NCBI GenBank assembly: GCA_035532075.1
Contig: DATKRV010000038.1
Coordinates: 1-52,666, forward strand
Reading direction: 5' to 3'
Source of the DNA: CAIVND01 sp035532075
GTDB lineage: Bacteria; Actinomycetota; Acidimicrobiia; Acidimicrobiales; Bog-793
DNA length: 52,666 bases
Positions 34,207-42,721 of the stretch are shown here, piece after piece (the stretch's first letter is position 1; each line of letters starts with the position of its first letter). A model generated the notes under the pieces. It did not search any database and was not told the origin of the DNA. It was given only the letters and a program-made list of their open reading frames with translations. Made by a program: the position numbers and the translations under genes.

Positions 34207-35115
34207 TCAACACCTCTCTGCGCTCGAGAGCCAGATCAACTCAGAGACGAAGTACTTTCTCCATAGGATGAACCCATGGGGACCTCTGTGGAGAGCAAAA
34301 CGATACGGAAGATGTTCGCGCGCAAGCAGGCGAGAAAACGCGATGTTCTCGGACGCGAAGTGATCTGCTGGTCCGGTGTAGAAAGAGATATGCAGCGGAG
34401 TTTTCTTTAATTGTGTGATGAACTTCGTGAGTGAATAGAGTGGCGATGCCGCGCGCCAAGAAGCTGAACCCGTGGGCCCATCCACCTTGGGAGTGTTCGC
34501 GACAAAATATCCCGACCACGATAACACCGCGCCGAATATTCCGAGATTGTTGACAGCGGCGTTCACTGCACCAAAAGCTCCCATTGAGACACCACCGATG
34601 GAGGTTGCCGTCCGCGCTGTGCATACCGCGTAATGTTGGTCGACAAACGAAACAAGATCGTTGCTCACAAACGTCCCCCATTGGGCCCTGGGATCGGTAA
34701 CGGAGTTCATCCACTCGGTATCGGTTCTGACCGTGGGTCCGTCAGTCGGCAAGACAATCAACATCGGCTTGATCTGCCGTGAGTTGATCAGGGCCGAAAC
34801 AACTGTATTTAACCTCAGCGAGGCCGCCATCTGCGGTCCGCTTCCCGGCTCACCATGGAGCAGGTAGAGAACGGGATAGCGCACATCCCGCTGTGGATAC
34901 CCCGGAGGAAGGTATACCTCCATTAGTACGCGACCATCGAGAGCAGGAGCGGGAACGGTCACCGAAACATAGCTTCCTTGCGCTGGAGCAGGAAGCGCCG
35001 AAGCATGACCCGATGGAACATCAAAAAGGACCAGGAAGGACACGCCAATACAGAACACGATGCACAGCTGTCGGGCCAAAAAAAGCCTTCGCTGAAGCTG
35101 GTCGACCCGGATCAT
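34207..35115 (-). CDS. Secreted esterase of the esterase D/antigen 85-like fold, copy 2
   Basis: A 302-residue paralogue of the neighbouring esterase, with the same block order: YPVLYLLHGEPGSG, IGGVSMGAFGAVNAAVN (nucleophile Ser), FYTGPADHFAS (acid) and LHRGPHGFILWRK (His). A signal peptide (CIVFCIGVSFLVLFDVPSGHA) precedes the mature part. The ATG has AGGGTG eight bases upstream. A gap of 266 bp with no recognisable gene separates it from copy 1. The pair probably arose by duplication. Both sit beside the aminoacyl-lipid synthase, pointing to envelope lipid chemistry. Confidence 0.8.
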   Translation of the reverse strand: MIRVDQLQRRLFLARQLCIVFCIGVSFLVLFDVPSGHASALPAPAQGSYVSVTVPAPALDGRVLMEVYLPPGYPQRDVRYPVLYLLHGEPGSGPQMAASLRLNTVVSALINSRQIKPMLIVLPTDGPTVRTDTEWMNSVTDPRAQWGTFVSNDLVSFVDQHYAVCTARTATSIGGVSMGAFGAVNAAVNNLGIFGAVLSWSGYFVANTPKVDGPTGSASWRAASPLYSLTKFITQLKKTPLHISFYTGPADHFASENIAFSRLLAREHLPYRFALHRGPHGFILWRKYFVSELIWLSSAERC

Positions 35116-35577
35116 ATCTGTCGCACCCTAATCTGGCAGTTGGGTGCATTTCTGGTCACGTGCAAACCTGGACTGTACGAACGGGACGCTACAAAAGAGT
35201 CCATTTCAATTTCGCCCGTTCTCTGACGACGCAACCGAACCGCGACCAGACACTCGCGCTCAAGATCTCATCGCGATAGGTCATTTCGTCACCGCATCGC
35301 CAAACCCGCATGAGCCACCTGTCATGCAACCGGTTGTCCGCACGTCCTTAGGCAGGGACACAAATCAAATTTGTCGTACTTGGCACCTTCTTCCTCCCCT
35401 CCTCGCGGCGAGTCGTTCCCAGCGCTGGGCCATCTACTTTTGCCGATTAGGATTGGCTTGGCTACCAAAGCGAATCACGGTCAATCCAGTCTGGGGTGTT
35501 CTGGGGTGCGGTTTTGGGAACATGACCTCGATTTAGGATCGACAAAGTTCAATAGATAATCATTCCGGGAGGGTTCA
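35116..35577. other. Gene-free intergenic region upstream of the amidohydrolase gene
   Basis: I see no credible gene in these 460 bp. The right part, near 35490-35510, carries a short direct repeat (CTGGGGTG twice). An AT-rich stretch with GATAAT at about 35557 could be a -10 element, but no good -35 partner is present. A strong Shine-Dalgarno GGGAGGG precedes the GTG at 35578. Confidence 0.5.
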
Positions 35578-36606
35578 GTGACAACAATCGATGCGGATGC
35601 TCACGTCGTCGAGTGCGATGAGACATGGAAGTTCTTCGACAAAGACATCATCAACCTCTGTCCCACGCGCGTCGATGTCAACAACGCCGGTAGCAACACA
35701 CACTTCTGGTCGATTGACGGCCGTCTTGTCTCGACGGGCCCATTCTCCGAGACCGACGCGATCAAGGCTGTGCGCGAGATGGTCGATACCTCGGGACGAC
35801 TCGCCCAGATGGACGAGATCGGCACTGACTTCCAGGTCATCTTCCCAACGATCTTCCTGCGACCGGTCACCAAGCGCCCGAACCTCGAGCGCGCGATGTG
35901 TTACAGCTACAACCGCTGGATGGCTGAGCGCGTCGCCGAGGGCGGAGACCGTTTCTCCTGGGTGGTGGTTCCTCCGACGATGATCATCGAAGAGGCGATT
36001 AAGGAGATCCATTTCGGTTACGAGAATGGCGCCACCGGTGTCTTCTGGAGGGGCTTCGAACGGGGCATGCTGCCAAGCGACCCCTACTTCGCACCGATCT
36101 TCGAGGAGATCAACCGACTCGGGATGGCCGTAACGGTCCACGCAGCGAACGGAACCTTCGAGATCCACGACCAGTTCCCCGACGACACTGGCATCTTCCG
36201 CTTCAAGGTTCCCGGGATCACCGCGTTCCACAACATCCTCACCTCGAAGCTCGCGCAAAAATATCCGAACATCCGGTGGGGGTTCATCGAACTCTGTTCG
36301 CAGTGGGTGCCCTATGTCCTCCATGACTTCATCCGTCGCGGTGAGCGTCGCGGACAGAATATCGATCCGACGACGTTGATGGCAGACAACAATCTCTACG
36401 TCGCGTGCCAGACCGATGATGATCTGGCCTACGTACACAGGTACGCGGGCGACTCCAATCTCGTTTCTGGTACAGACTTCGGTCACGCGGATACCTCTTC
36501 GGAGCTTCTTGCCCTGCAAAGGCTCCGCGAGATGCAACTGATCGCCGCACCGTCGATTGAGCGGATCCTCGACGACAATCCTCGGGCACTCTACGGCCTC
36601 AAGTAG
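35578..36606 (+). CDS. Amidohydrolase 2 family metal-dependent hydrolase
   Basis: A 342-residue TIM-barrel hydrolase of the amidohydrolase-2 (ACMSD-like) family. The N-terminal metal motif is DADAH (residues 5-9). Later motifs include VTVHAANG, a barrel His at GITAFHN, and VSGTDFGHADTSSE with the conserved Asp and His. The start is a GTG with GGGAGGG four to five bases upstream. Such proteins often decarboxylate or hydrolyse aromatic or ring compounds; the substrate is unknown and the gene stands alone. Confidence 0.85.
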   Translation: MTTIDADAHVVECDETWKFFDKDIINLCPTRVDVNNAGSNTHFWSIDGRLVSTGPFSETDAIKAVREMVDTSGRLAQMDEIGTDFQVIFPTIFLRPVTKRPNLERAMCYSYNRWMAERVAEGGDRFSWVVVPPTMIIEEAIKEIHFGYENGATGVFWRGFERGMLPSDPYFAPIFEEINRLGMAVTVHAANGTFEIHDQFPDDTGIFRFKVPGITAFHNILTSKLAQKYPNIRWGFIELCSQWVPYVLHDFIRRGERRGQNIDPTTLMADNNLYVACQTDDDLAYVHRYAGDSNLVSGTDFGHADTSSELLALQRLREMQLIAAPSIERILDDNPRALYGLK

Positions 36607-36699
36607 ACCCGCATCTCGCCGATCTGACCGTCGTGCAAAACAACGCCTCCTGCGGGTGTCGCGTAGGTCTGGGCGTTTAGGCGATATCTCCCGTCTGGA

Positions 36700-37617
36700 T
36701 CAGCTGGCGAGTTCAGTGCGAATCGATGTTGGGACGAGGCTTCGCGGTCCGATGAGACGTGGCCGAACGACGCTCAGTCCCGACCTGAGCAGCAGACTCC
36801 GTCCGCTCGATCCGAGCAGAAAATGCACAAAGCTCGCACCCGCAGCGCGATTTGGCCCATTGGCCAAGAGCGTGACGGTGTAGGAAGCATCAAAGCGGAT
36901 CCGGCCAAGCGTCACAAAGGGGATCCCGGCCGCCTTTGCCTCCGAACGGTAAAAGAAACCTGCATCGAGCTGACCTGATTGCAACAGCCCGACAAGGGTC
37001 TGTTCGGGATAGATATTTGACGTCCGCGCGTCCACAGAACCAACCGCGCTCGAGGCGTAGATCTTTTCGGCTGCGCTTAGCGCAGCGACCGTCAGCTTGC
37101 CTTTGGGGTCGACGGTGGGGTCGGTGCGACCGATGCGAAATCCGGGACGCGTGATCACCTGATACCACGGCTCCTTGCGGAGCGCATTGGCGAAGGCGCT
37201 CTTTGAGTTGTAACCAATAACGAGCGGAGAGTTCGCAAACAGGATGTACCAGCTGGCAATATTGCCATTCGCGGAACCTTCGAGCGCGTTGTTCACGGCA
37301 AGAGCAGCCGAGATGAACACGTCGCCGCGGATCACCCCGGCTTTTTCCTCGTTCACAAGAACACCGGATGCACCCGAATATCCGACAAAGCTATATCCCG
37401 TCGCGCGATGAAAACGCGGACCAACCGTGTGCTCCAGAATATTTTGAAGTGATGAGGCATAGAGCACATTGACAGATCCATGTACCTTGGCGCGGGGACT
37501 CTGCGTCGCGCCGGTGGCGATGCCCCCGGACAACAAGCATCCGATCGTGAGGACGACGAACGCGAGACCGATACGACGCTTGGCAAGTATGGCAGGTGTG
37601 TGCTTTGGAACTTTCAT
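36700..37617 (-). CDS. Molybdate/tungstate-type extracellular binding protein
   Basis: A secreted solute-binding protein (305 residues). After a signal peptide (IGLAFVVLTIGCLLSGGIAT), the mature sequence has VNVLYASSLQNILEHTVGP, then GYSGASGVLVNEEKAG and ANSPLVIGYN, resembling ModA/WtpA-like molybdate or tungstate binders. No permease or ATPase gene is next to it, so it may feed a transporter elsewhere. The neighbouring MocA-like gene upstream strengthens a molybdenum link. Sulfate or other oxyanions are possible. ATG 37617 is the preferred start. Confidence 0.75.
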   Translation of the reverse strand: MKVPKHTPAILAKRRIGLAFVVLTIGCLLSGGIATGATQSPRAKVHGSVNVLYASSLQNILEHTVGPRFHRATGYSFVGYSGASGVLVNEEKAGVIRGDVFISAALAVNNALEGSANGNIASWYILFANSPLVIGYNSKSAFANALRKEPWYQVITRPGFRIGRTDPTVDPKGKLTVAALSAAEKIYASSAVGSVDARTSNIYPEQTLVGLLQSGQLDAGFFYRSEAKAAGIPFVTLGRIRFDASYTVTLLANGPNRAAGASFVHFLLGSSGRSLLLRSGLSVVRPRLIGPRSLVPTSIRTELAS

Positions 37618-37697
37618 CGCCAACTCATCATCGCATATATCAAAGCGCTTCGTGTCAAGCGCGCTCTGCGCCTCTCGCACTCGTCGTAGTCATCGAC

Positions 37698-38279
37698 TCA
37701 GGCACTACCGGTGAGGAGGGCGATCGCATGTTCAATGTCCTCCGCAACATCGATGTCTATCGGTTCACCCTCACACTCGACCTCCCGGACGAGTCCAGGA
37801 TGTGCCCGCATGAGACTACGCGCGCCTTCGTCACCGACGTGCGGCAAGAGCGGCCAAACTTCACGCGCGAGGCGCACCGGAGGGCGACGTCTCGTTGCAA
37901 AACTCGCCGTGACGATTGGGTGGGAACTCACGCCTGCTACAGAGCGCCACGCGCTTGAGGGAACAAGTGGCTGATCGGCAAGACCGATCACGAGCGAATC
38001 ATGCCCGTGGCATTTCGCATAGGTGACCGCAGCATCGAGCGAGGTCGCCTGTCCTGCCATCCAGTTCGGATTCTCGATAACTGCCATGGAACTCGGGATC
38101 TCTTCGAGAAGATCGATTGCGCCAACAACAATGGCGGTCGCCTCGAGTCCCGCCGCAAGCAGAGAATCAATTGACCACCGCACCACGGTCTTGTCGCCAA
38201 GACGGGTAAGCAGCTTGTGCGCGGGACCAAGAAAGCGTGACCCCACACCTGCTGCGAGGAGAACTCCGAGGGTCGTCAT
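37698..38279 (-). CDS. MocA/MobA-like nucleotidyltransferase
   Basis: MocA-type enzymes attach CMP, and MobA GMP, to molybdopterin. The 193-residue protein has the N-terminal nucleotide loop LAAGVGSRFLGPAHKLLTRL and the acidic metal site GLADQPLV, with the C-terminal segment DIDVAEDIEHA. It is closer to MocA-like proteins in length and motif spacing, but which nucleotide it uses is not visible. It is preceded by a dead-hydrolase lipoprotein gene and followed by the molybdate-type binding protein, all on the minus strand. Confidence 0.78.
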   Translation of the reverse strand: MTTLGVLLAAGVGSRFLGPAHKLLTRLGDKTVVRWSIDSLLAAGLEATAIVVGAIDLLEEIPSSMAVIENPNWMAGQATSLDAAVTYAKCHGHDSLVIGLADQPLVPSSAWRSVAGVSSHPIVTASFATRRRPPVRLAREVWPLLPHVGDEGARSLMRAHPGLVREVECEGEPIDIDVAEDIEHAIALLTGSA

Positions 38280-38285
38280 CTCGCG

Positions 38286-39380
38286 TCAGGATCCGGATGT
38301 CGTTGTCGTGACCGTCGCAACGTGCGAGAAGAAAGAGGAGAGTCCACGTAGGAAGGCTACGCTGTCCTGGAAAAGTCCTGCGTAACCGGCATCTGCTTCG
38401 AGAGTGATCGTGGACCCGGGAATACTTGTCGCGAGAAGCTCAGCGTTCTGCTTAGGAATAATTTCGTCCGCGGTCCCCTGGAAGATCCATGTCGGGATGG
38501 CGATCGTCGAGAGGAGTCTCGCCACCCGGTCGTTCTGGAAGAATGCATCCTGCGCAGCGGCCTGGGCAGAGACGGTCGAAAAAAGGACATCATCGGGCGC
38601 GACATTCGCGATGTCGTTCAGCCAGGCATGTCGCGCCGCCTCACCGACAGAGGTCGAGGGAAACATCACGCGCGAGATCTCGATCATCGTCGAGGTGGAT
38701 GCCCCGATGACGCCCGATGCCACGGCCGCGGGACGCACCGAGGCGGGACCACCAGCGGTGGCATCGACGAGCACGAGCGCGACCGCAATCTTTGGATGAC
38801 GTTCGGCGAGGGAGAGCGCCGCCTCTCCGCCCATCCCCCATCCGAGGATGGTGACATTCGTAAGTCCGAGCGAGGCGATCAGGCCAGCCATCAGATCGCC
38901 ATCGGTCTCAACGCTCGGTGCCCTTGTCAACGCAGCCGAGTAACCGACCGCAGGGTCGTCGAAGATCGTTACTCGATAGTTCTGCGAGAGCGTGTTGAGA
39001 AATGTGGGATCCCACCACGACATCGACCCGTGCTCGCCCATTGCGAGTACAAGATTTGGTCCCGAACCGAACTGTCGATATCCGATCTTCACCGTCCCTA
39101 CGGAGGTGCGCTGACCTGCCGGAGGGGGCGGTAGGGTGTCGGCGCCGTTGGCGAGCAAAGGAACGGCGACACGCAACACCGGTCCCTCGAATGCGGCTAC
39201 ACCGCTCGGCTGGGTCGAAAACACTCCAATCGGAGTCGGTAGCGTCGTCGTCGTCGTTGTCGTCGTTGTGGGGATGGCCGAGGTTGTACCGCATGCACTG
39301 ACTGCGAGCGCAGTTGCAGTGCTCAAAATGACGATGCCAGCCCGGACGAGGTGCCGATGTTGCATGGATTTGAACAACAT
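38286..39380 (-). CDS. Alpha/beta-hydrolase-fold lipoprotein lacking catalytic Ser and His
   Basis: A 364-residue lipoprotein: signal peptide with lipobox VSAC (Cys30), then a Thr-rich linker. The alpha/beta-hydrolase core is complete in outline, with an HG-type oxyanion region (MGEHGSMSWW) and the acid Asp305 in GTADEIIP. However, the nucleophile elbow reads GWGMGG, so the usual Ser (residue 182) is Gly. The usual His is Tyr333 in DAGYAGLFQD. The fold is probably kept for binding rather than catalysis. The gene lies 5 bp after the aminotransferase and 6 bp before the mocA-like gene, so it is probably in their operon. Confidence 0.82.
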   Translation of the reverse strand: MLFKSMQHRHLVRAGIVILSTATALAVSACGTTSAIPTTTTTTTTTLPTPIGVFSTQPSGVAAFEGPVLRVAVPLLANGADTLPPPPAGQRTSVGTVKIGYRQFGSGPNLVLAMGEHGSMSWWDPTFLNTLSQNYRVTIFDDPAVGYSAALTRAPSVETDGDLMAGLIASLGLTNVTILGWGMGGEAALSLAERHPKIAVALVLVDATAGGPASVRPAAVASGVIGASTSTMIEISRVMFPSTSVGEAARHAWLNDIANVAPDDVLFSTVSAQAAAQDAFFQNDRVARLLSTIAIPTWIFQGTADEIIPKQNAELLATSIPGSTITLEADAGYAGLFQDSVAFLRGLSSFFSHVATVTTTTSGS

Positions 39381-39385
39381 TCGCG

Positions 39386-40768
39386 CTAGTTGCGCTGCAA
39401 CGATGCTTTTACGAGTGTCTTGCCGAACTCGAAGATCAACGACGAGTTTCGGTGCGCATCATTCAAGACATCGTCAAGTGCAGAGACAAAATAAGCAACC
39501 TCCGCCGGTGTGCAGATGAGCGGTGGGAGGATCTTGACAACATTCATCTCGTCACCAGCAACCTGAGTCAGTATTCCGTGCCTCTGGAACAGTGGACCGA
39601 CAATGAGCTGGGAAAAGAGTCCCTTGTGTGCCATCTCGAGCATCTTGAAACGCGATCGGAGACGCAACGATTTGGGCTCGCCGAACTCCAGACCGATCAT
39701 CAATCCTTTGCCACGTACAGCGTGAAAGAACTCATAGCGCTCGACGAGAGGAGCGAGAGTCGAGAGAAACAGCTCTCCAGTCTCCCGGGCCTGTTCGACA
39801 AGTCCCTCGTCGTCGATCACTGAGAGCGTCGCGAGTCCCGCAACCATGGCGAGTTGATTGTTCTTGAACGTGGAAGAGTGCACGAGGGCTCGTTCCATCG
39901 AGGAGTACACCGCATTCGAGATCTCGGTTGTGCAGATCATCGCGCCGACGGGAATATAACCCCCCGAAAGCGCCTTCGAGGTTGTGATGATGTCCGGTCG
40001 CATCCCATAGTGCTCGTGCGCCCACATCTTTCCGGTTCGTCCAAGCCCGGTCTGCACCTCGTCAGCAATCACGAGGGTACCGGCTCTCGCACAGAGCTCT
40101 TGGACCCTTTGGAAGTACTCAGCAGTGGCCATGTTGACGCCCTTGCCCTGAATTGGCTCAAAGAGGAAGGCTGCGACATCGCCGGAGCGCAGCTCCCGTT
40201 CAAGCGAATCAGCGTCGCCAAAGGCAACCTCAGCAAATCCAGGCAACAAAGGACCGAAGCCCTTCTTAAACTCGACGCCTCCATTTGCCGACAGCGGCCC
40301 ATAGGTCAGTCCGTGGAACGCGTGGTCACAGTAGAGAATACGTGGTCGCTTGGTCGCATAGCGGGCAAATTTCAATGCAGCTTCGACTGATTCTGCGCCT
40401 GAGTTTGAAAAAAACACTCGACCCATGTTGTCCTGGCACCTCGCGAGTAGCTCCTCAGCGAGGAGACCCGGCAAAAGCGCCGCGTCCATCTGGATGAGAC
40501 TCGGCAGATCCGCGTCAATCGCATCGTGCAGGGCTTTTTTCAGAACCGGATGGCTGCGCCCAATGGAAAAGACGCCAAATCCGGCGAGAAAGTCGAGATA
40601 CCGACGTCCCTTGTCATCAAAGAGGTATGCGCCCTCGGCGCGGGTGTAAAAACGATCAAAACCGATCGAGCGCAGGACGCGGACAAGCTGCGGGTTGAGG
40701 TTCTCGCCATACAGCCTGAAATTTTCACCCGCGCGCTGTTCCATGAGCCGATGTAGATCAAAACTCAT
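39386..40768 (-). CDS. Class III pyridoxal-phosphate aminotransferase
   Basis: A 460-residue aminotransferase of the acetylornithine/omega-amino-acid type. The PLP-phosphate region is NSGAESVEAALKFARYATKR, the cofactor-ring Asp is in LVIADEVQTGLGRTGKMW, and the Schiff-base lysine is in IITTSKALSGG. The ATG at 40768 has GAGGAG four bases upstream and is preferred over the TTG at 40780. The donor and acceptor are not predictable. The next genes in the run are the dead-hydrolase lipoprotein and the mocA-like gene. Confidence 0.88.
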   Translation of the reverse strand: MSFDLHRLMEQRAGENFRLYGENLNPQLVRVLRSIGFDRFYTRAEGAYLFDDKGRRYLDFLAGFGVFSIGRSHPVLKKALHDAIDADLPSLIQMDAALLPGLLAEELLARCQDNMGRVFFSNSGAESVEAALKFARYATKRPRILYCDHAFHGLTYGPLSANGGVEFKKGFGPLLPGFAEVAFGDADSLERELRSGDVAAFLFEPIQGKGVNMATAEYFQRVQELCARAGTLVIADEVQTGLGRTGKMWAHEHYGMRPDIITTSKALSGGYIPVGAMICTTEISNAVYSSMERALVHSSTFKNNQLAMVAGLATLSVIDDEGLVEQARETGELFLSTLAPLVERYEFFHAVRGKGLMIGLEFGEPKSLRLRSRFKMLEMAHKGLFSQLIVGPLFQRHGILTQVAGDEMNVVKILPPLICTPAEVAYFVSALDDVLNDAHRNSSLIFEFGKTLVKASLQRN

Positions 40769-40836
40769 TGCTCTCCTCAAATTGTCACCTGCCAGCGTAG
40801 TGCCAAGCGCGCTTGACCTCCATGCACGGGCCGGCT

Positions 40837-42561
40837 CTATTTCTCGACAACAGAGAGCTCACTCAGGTGAAAGTCCGAGATGATCCGCGTCGGCGGGACC
40901 GGACGATCCGGAATGACGGCGATGAACGGAGCGATGGAAACCCTGCGGTATCCGATATGGTCTTTCGTCAGATATCTCATGAACGGTGAGGGTAGAAGGC
41001 ACCGTTCCGTCAATGCCGCACAGTTTGGATCCATCAGCGAGACGCCGGTCAGCGCGACGCCGAGGCGATATTCACTCGGGTCGAGAAAGAGCCATGCGGA
41101 GTTCTTGTTGTGCTCGATGCTGGTAAGAAAACCGGGGTTGCGCACAAAGGAGATGTCGGAGGCGACGAGTCCGTCTTTGGACGCGAACATCAGCGGATAG
41201 GCGACCCAGTATCCAGCGTAGATATCGCGGATCCCTGAGCTCTCGAGCCTATTGGCGATCGACGAAAACCCGGATGAAGGATCCGAGGTCCACGAGGTCC
41301 ATGTCGCACTCCCGGACTCGACAACACCATTTGGTCGATAGGGCGCGAGTTTGGAGGCCGCGAAAAGTGTCATCGAAAGGCCGAACGCGATCACGAGTAC
41401 CGGCCGCACAACGTTCTGCCAATTGCCCGACACGCGCGAGATCCATTTTATCAAGAGGATCTCGCGCACCGAGACAACCAACATCAACGCAGTCGCGGGA
41501 GCGAGGAACACCGCGTAGCGGCCATCTGCCCAGTACCAGGTGAACGGAGACAGTCCATAGACAACCGGCGCGACAATGCAGAAGATGACCATCCCAGTCG
41601 CCTCTTTTCGACGGATGAGCTGAAAAAGGACAATGATGCCTACGCCGATTGCGACAAGGTTGACGAGCGGCCCGAATGATGCGCCAAAGAGCCACCTCCC
41701 CGAAATGCGCAGTTGTAGACCAAATAGCAGCGGAAGCGTGTGTTGAACAAAGACCTTGAGATGGTGAAAGATACCCGGGTCGGGCTGAACTTTGGAATGC
41801 AAAGAGACAAAGTGGTGACCCAAGTTGACTTCGAGCCACGCGCTCGCGCCCGCAAGCGCCCCCGCGATCGCGATCAGAAGATCGGTGCGCGCAACGCGCG
41901 GATGTTTTCGAACGACGCAATAGCCAAAACTCACCGCGATAGGGAGGAGGAAGTACATGATCTCCGGGGAGCCCCACCATCCCGCTCCAAGGAGGAGTCC
42001 CATTCCCAGCATCTCGACGCGCCGAGAGCGCGAGTCGCCATTGAGATAGCGCAGCGCGAAGAGCGTTGCACCCAGCCCGAGATCAAGAACGAACCATCGG
42101 AATCCATATTCAATCGTCGATTGCCAGATATAGACCTCCGGCCAGATCCAGAAAAGAAGTGCTGCCTCGAGACCAATCTGGTTGTTAAAAAGTCGACGTC
42201 CGATGCGCCAGACAAGCACTGTGGCGACAAGATCAAGAAGTACCGGCGTAAGGCCAAGGCTGAACGTCGACGGGCCGAAGATCGCAAATACGAGCGCGAC
42301 CGCGTAGGGTTCGCCGGCGCCGTAGCTCTGGCCCCAGTAGAAGGCAGAAAAGTGACCGTGGAGGATCTGCTCGGCCATCAGGCCGACGACGGCTTCGTCT
42401 GCATTGATCTCATGCCGACCAAGCGCCCAGATACGGATAAATAGGCCGAACAGTCCAACGAGCACCCCGAGCCCTCCGACCGACGCGAAGGGCTTTGAGG
42501 TGAGGATGGAGATTGGCGAGAACGAGCGACGGAGGCCTTTCACGGCTCGGTTGCTCTTCAT
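40837..42561 (-). CDS. Multi-pass glycosyltransferase of the ArnT/PMT-like fold
   Basis: A 574-residue integral membrane protein with about ten helices and the family's first-loop acidic motif (HEINADEAVVG), then HGHFSAFYWGQSYGAGEP. GT-C enzymes of this type use polyprenyl-phosphate sugars to glycosylate lipids or proteins outside the membrane. A periplasmic C-terminal domain follows the last helix. The ATG at 42561 has AAGGAG eight bases upstream, excluding a 56-residue extension. Acceptors are unknown. Thr-rich secreted proteins in this window are attractive but unproved substrates. Confidence 0.82.
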   Translation of the reverse strand: MKSNRAVKGLRRSFSPISILTSKPFASVGGLGVLVGLFGLFIRIWALGRHEINADEAVVGLMAEQILHGHFSAFYWGQSYGAGEPYAVALVFAIFGPSTFSLGLTPVLLDLVATVLVWRIGRRLFNNQIGLEAALLFWIWPEVYIWQSTIEYGFRWFVLDLGLGATLFALRYLNGDSRSRRVEMLGMGLLLGAGWWGSPEIMYFLLPIAVSFGYCVVRKHPRVARTDLLIAIAGALAGASAWLEVNLGHHFVSLHSKVQPDPGIFHHLKVFVQHTLPLLFGLQLRISGRWLFGASFGPLVNLVAIGVGIIVLFQLIRRKEATGMVIFCIVAPVVYGLSPFTWYWADGRYAVFLAPATALMLVVSVREILLIKWISRVSGNWQNVVRPVLVIAFGLSMTLFAASKLAPYRPNGVVESGSATWTSWTSDPSSGFSSIANRLESSGIRDIYAGYWVAYPLMFASKDGLVASDISFVRNPGFLTSIEHNKNSAWLFLDPSEYRLGVALTGVSLMDPNCAALTERCLLPSPFMRYLTKDHIGYRRVSIAPFIAVIPDRPVPPTRIISDFHLSELSVVEK

Positions 42562-42721
42562 TGAAGTTGCTCCTTGACCAAACTGGCAGGCAATCTTTCG
42601 CGCAGATTCGCCTGGATGACCGTCTTCACCGGCTTCGAGGCCTATATGTCCGAAAATCGTACAGGCTTCACTGTCGACCCAATGGCGACATCTGTCACAT
42701 CTTGCAGATACTCTCGTCAGC

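Noticed and set aside
35545..35570. Sigma-70-like promoter for the amidohydrolase gene
   Set aside because: GATAAT is present but the -35 candidate (TTTAGG at 17 bp) matches the consensus poorly, so I give no separate feature.
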